From G963692885 sp964657395 (GTDB lineage Bacteria; Acidobacteriota; Terriglobia; Terriglobales; Acidobacteriaceae), in assembly GCA_964657395.1 (NCBI GenBank), contig CAZZUX010000001.1, positions 121,269-185,268 on the forward strand: 64,000 nucleotides of DNA, in the 5' to 3' direction. The notes below the pieces were generated by a model. The model worked only from the letters and a program-made list of their open reading frames with translations. It had not been told where the DNA came from and made no database searches. Position numbers and translations under genes: made by a program. Positions 42,858 to 51,428 of this stretch are shown piece after piece; position 1 is the first letter of the stretch; every line of letters begins with the position of its first letter.

Positions 42858-43298
42858 ATGCGTAACACCATCCTCACCCTCATGTCTCTTGCCGCTGCTG
42901 TAAGTGTGCCGGCTGCAAACGCACAATTCTCAGGCTTCCTTTCTCCCGTTTCCATCACCTACACCTGTGGCACACAGGCAGGCTCGTTGCCGAAGTGCAC
43001 CACGTCGTACCAGGTGCCTCGAGGACGCTTGCTGGTCATTCAGGATGTCAATGGTTCAGCAACACCCATCAATCCAAATGGCGCCGGCAACTTTGCCACG
43101 GACCAGGCCAGCCTGCTGATCTCCACCCAGGTGGCTGACGAAGCCGCGGTCACCAATACCATCGGTCCCCACTACGCCATTGCAAATACGGCAGTGTGGA
43201 ACTTCCATGAGCTGACGACGTTCTATACAGATGTCACGCCCAAGGTCTACAACAATGGCGGCAATGTCGTTCTAAACGGCTATCTGATCGTCTACTAG
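42858..43298 (+). CDS. Small secreted protein of unknown function
   Basis: 146 residues from ATG 42858 with AAGGAG 9 nt upstream. Signal peptide (1-22, cleaved after ANA). The mature protein of about 124 residues is beta-rich, with two cysteines close together (CGTQAGSLPKC) that may form a disulfide. It ends in GNVVLNGYLIVY. The pattern suggests a small beta-sandwich. It is a single-gene unit with its own leader and strong terminator. Family not recognised. Confidence 0.8.
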   Translation: MRNTILTLMSLAAAVSVPAANAQFSGFLSPVSITYTCGTQAGSLPKCTTSYQVPRGRLLVIQDVNGSATPINPNGAGNFATDQASLLISTQVADEAAVTNTIGPHYAIANTAVWNFHELTTFYTDVTPKVYNNGGNVVLNGYLIVY

Positions 43299-43311
43299 GC
43301 TGCAGACATCG

Positions 43312-43345
43312 AAGGCAGGCGGAACAACTCGGTTCCGCCTGCCTT
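43312..43345 (+). terminator. Rho-independent terminator of the small secreted protein
   Basis: Perfect 14-bp GC-rich stem AAGGCAGGCGGAAC/GTTCCGCCTGCCTT (43312-43325 with 43332-43345, 6-nt loop), starting 14 nt after the stop codon and followed by TC ATT. The AA/TT ends would serve the convergent HD-domain gene as well. Confidence 0.8.
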
Positions 43346-43390
43346 TCATTACCCGGAAGCACATGCCGCTGGACGCGCAAGGCTTCGTCT

Positions 43391-44008
43391 TCACACCTGC
43401 GATTCTGCGCCACTCAACCCAAGAGCTTCCGCATTCTTCTGCATCGCAGCCAGGCAGAAGCCGATATGCTGGTCCAGCTCCACCCCAAGCCCGGCCGCGC
43501 CGTTCACCACATCCTCCCGGCTCACGCCTCGTGCAAAAGCTTTATCCTTCAGCTTCTTCTTCACTCCCACCACCTCCACATCGTGGATGGACTTCGACGG
43601 CTTGATCAGCGCACACGCAGTTAAAAAGCCGGCCAGCTCGTCGCAGGCGAACAGTACCTTGTCGAGATGCGAGACGCGCGGAGTTCCAGTGTGCTCAGCG
43701 TGCGCCATGATGGCATGACGAATCTCCTCCGCCCATCCCTGCTCCGCGAGAATCGCGCAGCCAAACGCCGGGTGTTCTTCAGGAGATGGGTGCAACTCGT
43801 AATCGAAATCATGCAGCAATCCGGTCATCGAATATGTCTCAACGAGTGTGTGCTGGTCTGCAGCATCAGCAAGCCGGGTCCGCGCCTCAACCTCCCCATA
43901 CGCGCGCAAACATGTCTCCACAGCCAGAGCATGCTTGCGGAGGCTGGCCGAGGCAGTGAACTCGGTCAGCAGGTTCCAGGCATCCGTACGCGTGTAGTGG
44001 CGTTCCAC
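43391..44008 (-). CDS. HD-domain hydrolase-like protein
   Basis: 205 residues. The HD motif is seen as GLLHDFDYE (about 64-72), preceded by the first His in LRKHALAVE and followed by HPAFGCAIL and the MAHAEHTG metal-binding segment. The C-terminal half is a helical tail with VGVKKKLKDKAFARGVSRED. HD proteins of this kind are phosphohydrolases, but no other domain hints at the substrate. It points away from the XRE regulator, with 246 bp between starts. Confidence 0.85.
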   Translation of the reverse strand: MERHYTRTDAWNLLTEFTASASLRKHALAVETCLRAYGEVEARTRLADAADQHTLVETYSMTGLLHDFDYELHPSPEEHPAFGCAILAEQGWAEEIRHAIMAHAEHTGTPRVSHLDKVLFACDELAGFLTACALIKPSKSIHDVEVVGVKKKLKDKAFARGVSREDVVNGAAGLGVELDQHIGFCLAAMQKNAEALGLSGAESQV

Positions 44009-44254
44009 TCAGTGTTCCTCCATCTTGCTGATAGCGAGAGAGTCATCCTGTACCAACACCCTTATTCAACTTGCCAGTTACCGCCATGGTTCGCGGCAAA
44101 TACCGGCGACATAAGCTTGATTCGGGTTTTAACGGATATCTTCCGGCTGGTCAGGATTTTCTCTTGACAATGTTACCGAAGTTTAGCAAAGTAGTGAGGA
44201 ATCACGGCAGATACGTCTGCTGCTCGGAAGCCCGCTCTGGCCTCCGTACACATT

Positions 44255-44791
44255 ATGGCAACTACCTTAGCAACCGTCGAGGCACGCGAGGTACTACGTT
44301 GCGACCACTGCAGTCTGGTCCAATTTCGCACCACTAACTCGCTCTGCAGGCGATGCCACAAGACCTTGGAGACGGACGAGCCTGAGATCCTGCGACCTCA
44401 GGTTGCTGAACCGGTTCCACAAACCGCTAATCAGCAATCCGGTCTGCAGGTGGCAAAAACGGTGCGCGACATCCGCCGTATCAAGGCACTGAGTCAGCGG
44501 CAGCTCGCCAACCGCATGCAGGTCCCACGCACCTACATCTCGAAAATCGAAAATGGCAAAGCGATGCCGACACTCTCCTCGCTGGCGCGTCTCGCGTCTG
44601 CACTGGAAGTCGACATCTGCGAACTGCTGCACGATGCGCGCAGCCGGCGCCAGCAGGAAGCCACTGCTGTTCTCGCCGATCCCTTTCTCGCCGAAGTGGC
44701 GATATACCTGGGCCAGATGGATATCTATCAGCGATCCATGCTGCTGAACCAGACGCGCGACCTTGCAATGGGTCGACGCCGCACCGCCTGA
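44255..44791 (+). CDS. XRE-family regulator with N-terminal Cys4 ribbon
   Basis: 178 residues. The N-terminus has a zinc-ribbon-like pattern C16-x2-C19...C31-x2-C34. The central helix-turn-helix (about 70-125) contains KALSQRQLANRMQVPRTYISKIENGKAMPTL-type features of Cro/CI proteins. The C-terminus is helical (about 135-175). A cysteine ribbon in front of an XRE domain could sense metal or redox state. A TTGACA at 44164-44169 upstream is a possible -35, but I see no clear -10. The target genes are unknown; uppS follows after about 170 bp. Confidence 0.88.
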   Translation: MATTLATVEAREVLRCDHCSLVQFRTTNSLCRRCHKTLETDEPEILRPQVAEPVPQTANQQSGLQVAKTVRDIRRIKALSQRQLANRMQVPRTYISKIENGKAMPTLSSLARLASALEVDICELLHDARSRRQQEATAVLADPFLAEVAIYLGQMDIYQRSMLLNQTRDLAMGRRRTA

Positions 44792-44959
44792 GCTATCGCT
44801 CGAAGCAGAAGACGCGCTTCGTGCCGATGACTTGCTTCGTGTCGATGGAGCTGCCGGACCTCATCTCCGATGTCCGCCTCTCCATCGACGCGGCACACTT
44901 AGGCAGTGCATTGCAGGCTGCCAAAGGCTTATGCTACGGTCGAACCTGAGGCAGCCGTT

Positions 44960-45796
44960 TTGCAATCCATTCAGCCGAGCCGCGTTCACCAGCTCTCTCC
45001 GGACGAGCTGACCCTCTACCGCTCGCTCGATGCCGCCCGTATGCCCCAGCATGTCGCCATCATCATGGACGGCAATGGACGCTGGGCCGGCAAGCGAAGT
45101 CTGAAGCGTTTCCTCGGCCACAAGCAGGGTTCTGAAGCAGTGCAATTTGTCGTGGAAACAGCCTCCCGCATCAACCTGCCGTGGTTAACGCTCTACGCCT
45201 TTTCCCTCGAGAACAACCTCCGTCGTCCAAAGGCAGAAGTCAGTTTTCTCATGGGTCTCCTGCGCGCCTACCTGGTCAGCAACCTGCAGCGCATGCAGGA
45301 CAACAATGTCCGCATGGCATACATCGGCCGCATCCATCAGCTACCGGCAGAAGTGCAGGAGACCATGCAGTATGCCGCCGACGCCACCAGGCACAATACC
45401 GGCACCGTGCTCACCCTGGCGCTCAACTATGGCTCGCGCTCCGAGCTGATCGACGCCTTCCGCGATCTCGCCGCCGAAGCACAGGCCAAAGGTCAGCCCC
45501 TCGACCAGATCACCGAAGATGACCTACACCGCCATCTGTATACAGCACATATGCCGGATCCTGACCTGGTGATCCGCACCAGCGGCGAAATGCGTATCTC
45601 AAACTTCCTTCTGTGGCAGATCGCCTACTCCGAAATCTTTGTCACCGAGCGGTTGTGGCCGGACTTCCGCGGCCTGCATCTCCTCGAAGCCATCGCCGCA
45701 TACCAGCAGCGCGAGCGGCGCTACGGCGGTTTGAACCAGCCGCAACCCTCCGATGAAATTGCACCGCAGCAGGAAAGTGTTCTGGTCCCCCGGTAG
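44960..45796 (+). CDS. uppS: Isoprenyl transferase (undecaprenyl diphosphate synthase)
   Basis: 278 residues from TTG 44960, with GAGG 8 nt upstream; GTG 44906 would add 18. Uses FPP and IPP to make the C55 carrier for peptidoglycan and O-antigen. Motifs: HVAIIMDGNGRWA with the catalytic Asp, LTLYAFSLENNLRRP, and the C-terminal LVIRTSGEMRISNFLLWQ with the RxxR-like diphosphate-binding residues and YSE. The cdsA gene that often follows is absent; a MoaD-MoaE fusion follows instead. Confidence 0.95.
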   Translation: MQSIQPSRVHQLSPDELTLYRSLDAARMPQHVAIIMDGNGRWAGKRSLKRFLGHKQGSEAVQFVVETASRINLPWLTLYAFSLENNLRRPKAEVSFLMGLLRAYLVSNLQRMQDNNVRMAYIGRIHQLPAEVQETMQYAADATRHNTGTVLTLALNYGSRSELIDAFRDLAAEAQAKGQPLDQITEDDLHRHLYTAHMPDPDLVIRTSGEMRISNFLLWQIAYSEIFVTERLWPDFRGLHLLEAIAAYQQRERRYGGLNQPQPSDEIAPQQESVLVPR

Positions 45797-45830
45797 CCAA
45801 GGCCCTCGTCCAGTCGTCTATCCTGAAAGA

Positions 45831-46592
45831 ATGAAGGTGCGCGTACTGTTCTTCGGGCTGCTGAAGGACATTTTCCATCAGGACAGTCATAACCTGGAAC
45901 TGCCGGTCGACGCGACCGTCGCGGACCTGGTGCGCAAATGCCGGCAGATGGCGACGCTGCATCAACATTCTGCCAGTGCAGGCGTGTGGAACACCCTGGC
46001 CATCGCCGTAAACCAGGAATACGCAACCGCCTCCCACTCGCTCAGTGAGGGTGACGAAGTGGCCCTTCTGCCTCCCGTTTCCGGCGGGCTCAACGACCGC
46101 AACGGCCAACCCACCGCGAAACTGGTGACACCACCGGCGATGCTGACACGCGAAGTCATCGATCAGCAGGCAGTGATCGCGTCTCTCCGCAGCGACGAAC
46201 ACGCGGCAGCAGATGGCGCTCTCGTCGTCTTTGACGGCGTGGTCCGCAACAATACCCGCGGTCGGCGAACTCTCTACCTCGATTACACCGCCTACGAAAC
46301 CATGGCGCTGCTCGAAATGAACCGCCTGGTGGAAGAAGCACGACAAAAATTCTCGGTACGCGAAATAGCGGTCCGGCACCGCCTCGGGCGTCTCAATATA
46401 GGCGAAACCTCCGTGCTCATCGTCGTAGGCTCGGCCCATCGCGCCGCGGCATTCGATGCCTGCCGCTGGACGATCGACACCTTGAAAAAGACAGTGCCGA
46501 TCTGGAAGAAAGAGTATTTTGTGGATGGCGCAGTATGGTCGGACGGTGAGCCATTCCCGGAAGAACTGCGACCCGGAAAGACACTTCCTTGA
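45831..46592 (+). CDS. Molybdopterin synthase MoaD-MoaE fusion
   Basis: 253 residues. Residues 1-86 are MoaD-like, with an ubiquitin fold and the Gly-Gly pair at 85-86 (PPVSGG). A short linker (about 87-103) leads to MoaE (about 105-250) with VVFDGVVRN, SAHRAAAFDACRW and the catalytic Lys region KKTVPIWKKE. MoaD needs its C-terminal Gly-Gly to be free to carry the thiocarboxylate, so the fused protein probably requires cleavage after G86, as known for mycobacterial MoaX. ATG at 45831 starts at MKVRVLFFG. The next gene overlaps its stop. Confidence 0.92.
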   Translation: MKVRVLFFGLLKDIFHQDSHNLELPVDATVADLVRKCRQMATLHQHSASAGVWNTLAIAVNQEYATASHSLSEGDEVALLPPVSGGLNDRNGQPTAKLVTPPAMLTREVIDQQAVIASLRSDEHAAADGALVVFDGVVRNNTRGRRTLYLDYTAYETMALLEMNRLVEEARQKFSVREIAVRHRLGRLNIGETSVLIVVGSAHRAAAFDACRWTIDTLKKTVPIWKKEYFVDGAVWSDGEPFPEELRPGKTLP

Positions 46593-47524
46593 AGCTGTGC
46601 AGCCGTGCCCTCATCTCATTCGCGGCTTTGTTTCTGCTGAGCCTCAGCCCTCCAGCAGGCAGCCTGGCAGCCCAGGATTCCTCCAACAATAACCTGACCT
46701 TCAAAGTGAATGTTCACCTGGTCAACGTCTTCGTCAACGTCGACGACGAACACGGAGCACCCGTCCCCGGCCTTGAGAAAGAAGACTTCCTCCTCAAGGA
46801 AAATGGCCAGCCGCAGAAGATCGCGCTCTTCGAGCGAGACACAGCATTACCGCTCTCCATTGTCCTCGCCATCGATACCAGCGGCAGCGTGCACAAGGAC
46901 TTTGCCGTGGAACACGATGCCGCTCACAGCTTCCTCGCCGGCCTGGTGCGTCCCATCGATCGTGTCGACGTCATGGAGTTCAGTGACGGCGTCCGCGAAA
47001 TCGTGCCGTTCACCAACAACATGCGCCGTATCGAGAGTGCGCTGAACGACTTCCATCGCGGCAACGCCACCGCCTTCTACAATGGCGTCTATCTCGCGTC
47101 GGATGCACTCGCGCCTCGCACCGGCCGCAAGGTGCTGGTCATCATCTCCGACGGCGGAAACACCGTGAAGGGCACCAGCTATCAGCAGGCTCTGGAACAG
47201 GCAGTCCGCGGCGAGGTCATGGTTTACAGCATCATCGACGTTCCCATCGAAGCAAGCGCAGGACGCGACCTCGGAGGGGAGCACGCCATGATCACTCTCT
47301 CGGAACAAACCGGTGGCCGCTACTATTACGCCGATGCTGAGTCGCTGCAGAAAGTCTTCGCGCAGGTCTCCGAGGACTTGAGAACGCAATATCTGATCGG
47401 CTACTATCCTCCGCAGGGAAAAGGTGACTCGGCATTCCGCACAATTGCAGTCACGCTTAAAGATGCGAAACCAGCCGACAAGCGTGTCCTGCATCACCGT
47501 CCGGGATACTATCCTGCGGATTGA
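46589..47524 (+). CDS. Secreted VWFA-related protein (acidobacterial type)
   Basis: 311 residues from TTG 46589, overlapping the moaDE stop as TTGA. Signal peptide (about 1-28, SLAAQD). The von Willebrand A-like domain has the MIDAS stretch LAIDTSGSVHKD and the VLVIISDGGNTV strand. The preceding VNVDDEHGAPVPGLEKEDF segment matches the VWFA-related family expanded in Acidobacteriota. The C-terminal RTQYLIGYYPPQGKGD and RPGYYP are typical of that family. Function in the family is unknown; adhesion or an envelope role is possible. Confidence 0.9.
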   Translation: MKLCSRALISFAALFLLSLSPPAGSLAAQDSSNNNLTFKVNVHLVNVFVNVDDEHGAPVPGLEKEDFLLKENGQPQKIALFERDTALPLSIVLAIDTSGSVHKDFAVEHDAAHSFLAGLVRPIDRVDVMEFSDGVREIVPFTNNMRRIESALNDFHRGNATAFYNGVYLASDALAPRTGRKVLVIISDGGNTVKGTSYQQALEQAVRGEVMVYSIIDVPIEASAGRDLGGEHAMITLSEQTGGRYYYADAESLQKVFAQVSEDLRTQYLIGYYPPQGKGDSAFRTIAVTLKDAKPADKRVLHHRPGYYPAD

Positions 47525-47583
47525 CTCACCGCTCGCCGGGCTTCGGTCATTCAGCAACCATCCAGCAGATTCAAGGGAAACCA

Positions 47584-48513
47584 TTGATCAAGACATTCCT
47601 ACTCGCTTTGCCGCTCGTCTGCTTCGGAGCCCTGCAGGCCCAGTCCATCCCAACCCGCCCTTCGATCACCGGCATCTCGCACGTCACCTTCTACGCGGAT
47701 GATCTCGCGAAATCTGAGCTCTTCTACGGCGCCCTGCTCAGCTGGGACAAAGTGCCTGCAAGTGGATCCAAACCCGGTGAGCGTTTCTATGCCAATCACC
47801 TGCAGTATGTGGAGTTGTTGCCACCACCGGTAAAAGGCCAACCCGACCGTCTCGACTCCGTAGCCTTCCTCACCAGCAACGCCGAAGCTTTGCGGAAGCT
47901 GCTTGGAAGCCAGGGCGTCATGGTGCCTGCAGCCGTCACGCGAGAGAGCGATGGCAGCCAATCCTTTCTGGTGCATGATCCCGAAGGCAACAAGGTGGAA
48001 TTTACCCAGGCCAGCCGTCACGCGCTGCCTGCTCCCGCCAACGCGTCAAAGCGCCTCAGCACTCACATCATGCATGCCGGGTACGTGGTGCAGGACCGTG
48101 CTGCACTCGACCACTTCTATAAAGACATCCTCGGCTTCCATCTCTATTGGGAAGGTGCGAGAAAAGAGGGGGAACGTCCTGACTGGGTCATGATGCAGGT
48201 GCCCGATGGCACCGACTGGATCGAATACATGCTGAACCTGGGTACGAGTCCCTCGCGTGAACAAATGGGAAGCGCCAACCACATCGCTCCCGGTGTCGTG
48301 AGCGTCGCAGACCTGCAGAAGCGCCTCGAGAAGCGCGGCTGGAAAGCACCCGACAGCAAAGATCCTAAAATCCTCGGTGTCGATGGCAAGCTGCAACTCG
48401 ATCTTCATGATCCTGACGGCTCACGCGTCGAGTTCATGGAGTTTGCTCCAGTCGCAAAAGCCTGCTGCTCACCCTACACAGGGAAGCAGCCGAGCCCCGC
48501 TCCGGGCTGGTAA
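47584..48513 (+). CDS. Exported VOC (glyoxalase/dioxygenase-like) protein
   Basis: 309 residues from TTG 47584, with AAGGG 6 nt upstream. Signal peptide (1-20, LQAQ). Two VOC modules: the first (about 27-150) starts GISHVTFYADDLAKSE, and the second (about 160-295) includes HAGYVVQDRAALDHFYKDI. His/Glu metal-ligand positions are plausible in HVTF, EFTQ, HAGY and VEFMEF. Substrate unknown. A Sec-exported VOC protein is less common than the cytoplasmic forms. It lies 59 nt after the VWFA gene and may be co-transcribed. Confidence 0.85.
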   Translation: MIKTFLLALPLVCFGALQAQSIPTRPSITGISHVTFYADDLAKSELFYGALLSWDKVPASGSKPGERFYANHLQYVELLPPPVKGQPDRLDSVAFLTSNAEALRKLLGSQGVMVPAAVTRESDGSQSFLVHDPEGNKVEFTQASRHALPAPANASKRLSTHIMHAGYVVQDRAALDHFYKDILGFHLYWEGARKEGERPDWVMMQVPDGTDWIEYMLNLGTSPSREQMGSANHIAPGVVSVADLQKRLEKRGWKAPDSKDPKILGVDGKLQLDLHDPDGSRVEFMEFAPVAKACCSPYTGKQPSPAPGW

Positions 48514-48575
48514 ACGCATCCCCAGGATCTTCCGCACAAAGCGCGAGGGCATTCGTTCCAAGCTACAATTTCTGC

Positions 48576-48872
48576 ATGCCTCCAACATCGTCGCTGCGCA
48601 AAGGAAAAAAGGCGCCACCTCCCGGAGATACCGGTCAGGAATCGCTGTACCTCCGCTTTCTGAGCGAGAAGCAGGTGCCGATTACCGTCAAACTGCGCGA
48701 TGGCGAAAGTGTGCAGGGCTGGATTGAATACTTTGACGACAAGATGATCCGGCTGACACGCGACGAGCGGCCAAACCTCTTCATCTACAAGCAGCACATC
48801 AAAACCATCACCGAGAACATCAAGCGCAAGCGGCCGCCGCGGAAGCCGGCTTCAGAAGAGGCAGCAAAATGA
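48576..48872 (+). CDS. hfq: RNA chaperone Hfq
   Basis: 98 residues. A basic N-terminal extension (about 1-19) precedes the Sm-like core: Sm1 around YLRFLSEKQVPITVKLRDGE and Sm2 around LFIYKQHIKTI. The C-terminal tail is Lys/Arg/Pro-rich and short. Hexameric Hfq pairs small RNAs with mRNAs. The next gene starts with an ATGA overlap. A TACAAT hexamer at 48564-48569 is only 6 nt before the ATG, so the mRNA could be nearly leaderless if that box is used. Confidence 0.9.
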   Translation: MPPTSSLRKGKKAPPPGDTGQESLYLRFLSEKQVPITVKLRDGESVQGWIEYFDDKMIRLTRDERPNLFIYKQHIKTITENIKRKRPPRKPASEEAAK

Positions 48873-49801
48873 GCATGCTCGGCACCGAACAGAAAGCCCA
48901 GATACCAGCCGAACTGAAAGACGGCTTCGCAGCCAAAGCAGCTCTCATCGCCCTTGAAGCCGGCGCTCTTGTCCGCGGCTACTTCGAGCGTGGTGTCACA
49001 GCCGAATACAAAGGCGACGTCGACCTGGTCACCGAGGCCGACCGCGCCAGCGAAAAGCTCATCGGCGAGCGGCTCCGTCACGCACTCCCCGGCCATGGCA
49101 TCTTTGGCGAAGAAGGCACACGCAGCGAACTCGATGCCGAGTACCGCTGGTATATCGATCCTCTCGACGGCACCACCAATTTTGCACATGGATTCCCATA
49201 CTTCTGCGTCTCCATGGGCCTCGAACATCGTCCGCCAGGCCTTCCGCAGGACGCCGACGGCGAACTGATCGCCGGGGTCGTCTACCAGCCCATTCATGAT
49301 GAACTCTTCATGACAGAGAAAGGTAAGGGGGCATACCTGAACGGCAGTCGCATCCATACTTCGCCAGTGAAGCTGTTGCAGGAAGCATTGCTGGCCACCG
49401 GCTTCCCCAGTCACAAGCGGCACGCAAATCCGAACATCCACTTCTATCAGCAGCTCACGCTTCGTTCGCACGGTGTGCGCCGAGCAGGTGCGGCCGCCAT
49501 GGACCTCTGCTACACCGCAGCCGGTCGCGTCGATGCTTACTGGGAGTTCAACCTCAATCCCTGGGATACCGCAGCCGGCGTGTTGATGGTACGCGAGGCT
49601 GGTGGCTCGGTCACATCCTTCGATGGATCACCCTTCAAGCTCGAAAGTAAGGAAATCCTCGCTTCCAACGGCCTGCTCGGCAGCGAGATACAGGGCTTCT
49701 TCGAAGCCATGTTCGCAGGACGCGACATCGAACCGATTCCAACTCCCGCAGAGTATGCAGCCAGACGTGCAGCCGTTGCTGTAACAGGGAAGACTGCCTA
49801 G
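48869..49801 (+). CDS. Inositol monophosphatase family protein
   Basis: 310 residues. Motif A IDPLDGTTNFAHGFP (about 96-110) and motif B WDTAAGVLMVREAGG (about 231-245) carry the metal-binding Asp residues. GDVDLVTEADRASE and the Glu-rich IFGEEGT segments complete the active site. Hydrolyses inositol-1-phosphate or related sugar phosphates; some members are SuhB-like. Translationally coupled to hfq (ATGA), an arrangement not usual in other bacteria. The substrate cannot be fixed. Confidence 0.92.
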   Translation: MSMLGTEQKAQIPAELKDGFAAKAALIALEAGALVRGYFERGVTAEYKGDVDLVTEADRASEKLIGERLRHALPGHGIFGEEGTRSELDAEYRWYIDPLDGTTNFAHGFPYFCVSMGLEHRPPGLPQDADGELIAGVVYQPIHDELFMTEKGKGAYLNGSRIHTSPVKLLQEALLATGFPSHKRHANPNIHFYQQLTLRSHGVRRAGAAAMDLCYTAAGRVDAYWEFNLNPWDTAAGVLMVREAGGSVTSFDGSPFKLESKEILASNGLLGSEIQGFFEAMFAGRDIEPIPTPAEYAARRAAVAVTGKTA

Positions 49802-49867
49802 TCTTTTCCGGTCGGCGCTGCTGCTACAATTTAGCTTCACCCCGATTCGCTTCCTGGAGAGAGTTTC

Positions 49868-50128
49868 ATGGCTTATGTAATCGCAGAACCTTGTATTGGT
49901 ACCAAGGATTCAGCTTGCGTCGATGCATGCCCCGTCGACTGCATTCACCCGAAAAAGGATGAGGCTGGGTTTACTGACAGCACTCAGCTCTATATCGATC
50001 CGGTCGAGTGCATTGACTGTGGCGCCTGCGTTCCAGTCTGCCCCGTATCGGCAATCTATGCCGGTGATGACCTGCCGGAGAAGTGGTCGGAATACGCCGA
50101 CAAGAACTCTCAGCACTTTGGCAGATAG
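49868..50128 (+). CDS. 7Fe-type ferredoxin
   Basis: 86 residues with two cluster motifs. The first has C9, C17, C21-P and C25. The second is C48-x2-C51-x2-C54-x3-C58-P. The Cys usually at position 12 is Thr, matching a 3Fe-4S plus 4Fe-4S (FdxA) ferredoxin in which the first cluster lacks that ligand. Soluble electron carrier; partner unknown. GGAGAG lies 5 nt before the ATG. A -10-like TACAAT is at 49825-49830. A terminator follows. Confidence 0.92.
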   Translation: MAYVIAEPCIGTKDSACVDACPVDCIHPKKDEAGFTDSTQLYIDPVECIDCGACVPVCPVSAIYAGDDLPEKWSEYADKNSQHFGR

Positions 50129-50150
50129 CTTCCAGATTCCTTACCATCGC

Positions 50151-50178
50151 AACGCGCAGCTATCTGGCTGCGCGTTTT
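50151..50178 (+). terminator. Rho-independent terminator after the ferredoxin gene
   Basis: Perfect 10-bp stem AACGCGCAGC/GCTGCGCGTT (50151-50160 with 50167-50176, 6-nt loop) followed by TT, giving a run of four T. It lies 22 nt after the stop codon and just before recO. Confidence 0.8.
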
Positions 50179-50203
50179 GCTTTGCGAAAAGGCTGACCCT
50201 CCT

Positions 50204-50989
50204 GTGAGCGTCCAGCACGCTGAGGCTGTCGTCCTGCGCACCTGGCTGCTCCATGAAGCAGACCAGATCGTCTCGCTGTTTACCCGCGAGCAGGGCAAGA
50301 TCAAAGGCATCGCGAAATCCTCAGCCAAATCGCGCCGTAGATTCGGTGGGGCTCTCGAGCCAATGACGCATGTGCGTGCCTCCTTCGTCGAAAAACCTAA
50401 GCAGGACCTTGTGCGGCTGGATTTCTGCGAGATCCTCCACTCGCCTATGCGTGAGCCAGTCGACTACGCACGCCTCTCCGCCCTGGCCTTCTACGCCGAA
50501 GTACTCGAAGAGACGCTTGCCGATCACGATCCGAACGATCCCGTCTTCCGCCTTCTCCTCGCCGTACTCGAGTCCACCCGGCCCGGCAGGGTCTGGCTGC
50601 CCGTCACCTACTTCGGCTTGTGGATGACCAGACTGATGGGCTGGCTCCCTGACCTGCTGCACTGCCTGCAATGCGGCCGCGCCTTCGACGGGCAGCCTGC
50701 TTTCTTCCATTCCATGCGCGATGGATTGTTCTGCATCGAACATCGCCAGCTGGCAGGCCGAGCACTCACTGCAGAGTCACAGCGTCTCGCCGCAGCCTTC
50801 CTCCACGCCCCCATCTCTGCATTCATTGGTCACGAGTGGGATCGCACCCAGGCCGCGGACCTCCGTCGATTCGTCGTGCAGTCCCTGGAAAGGCACACCG
50901 ACAGGCGGCTCCGGTCGGCAGCAGCCTTCGCAACTCTCCCGGCTTCGCGATCTACACCGAACGAAGTAATCGCACAGGTAGAAAGATAA
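50204..50989 (+). CDS. recO: DNA repair protein RecO
   Basis: 261 residues from GTG 50204. N-terminal OB fold with EAVVLRTWLLHEADQIVSLFTREQGKIKGIAKSSAKS, a helical middle, and a Cys motif CLQCGRAF in the C-terminal half, partly matching the zinc-binding site of other RecO proteins. Loads RecA on SSB-coated DNA with RecR/RecF. Short C-terminal tail after LERHTDRRLRSAAAF. Its last 38 bp overlap a small minus-strand membrane-protein ORF. Confidence 0.92.
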   Translation: MSVQHAEAVVLRTWLLHEADQIVSLFTREQGKIKGIAKSSAKSRRRFGGALEPMTHVRASFVEKPKQDLVRLDFCEILHSPMREPVDYARLSALAFYAEVLEETLADHDPNDPVFRLLLAVLESTRPGRVWLPVTYFGLWMTRLMGWLPDLLHCLQCGRAFDGQPAFFHSMRDGLFCIEHRQLAGRALTAESQRLAAAFLHAPISAFIGHEWDRTQAADLRRFVVQSLERHTDRRLRSAAAFATLPASRSTPNEVIAQVER

Positions 50990-51158
50990 TCGCGGACACC
51001 AGTGATAAAGCGCCCTCCACTGCAATACCCGCCAGGCGGAATGGCAGCAGGAACAGCCACACCAGCGGGTAAAGCACGAGAGCGATCAAAGCGACCGGCC
51101 AGCACACAACGAACAGCAGCAGCCAGAGTAGAAAACCCAGCATCGGCAACACTCCCAT
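50952..51158 (-). CDS. Small two-helix membrane protein
   Basis: 68 residues, mostly hydrophobic: two transmembrane segments (about 5-34 and 35-62) separated by a short Pro-containing turn, with few charges. It overlaps the 3' end of recO on the other strand. Composition is clearly that of a membrane peptide and not a random shadow, but no family or ribosome-binding site was found. Confidence 0.5.
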   Translation of the reverse strand: MGVLPMLGFLLWLLLFVVCWPVALIALVLYPLVWLFLLPFRLAGIAVEGALSLVSAIIFLPVRLLRSV

Positions 51159-51428
51159 GCCGGTTGTCCGTCCGGCACACTGTGAAGTGATACGCAGACG
51201 AAGAAGACGCAGTTCCAGCTGGTCAGACGCCTGAACGAGTCACTTCTCGCATTCTCTCCATCCGGCTTTGCCACCTGAATTGTGTTGACACCCTCCGGGA
51301 AAGAAGCGCACGCTTGCGGCGCACTTCAACGCAGCGTCTTCCACACCTCTGCTGCATCCACTCAGGCCATCTCTCCACCGCCCGGCTGCAGTTGTCATGG
51401 GCAGTATGTCAATCCATGGAGGAGCAAA

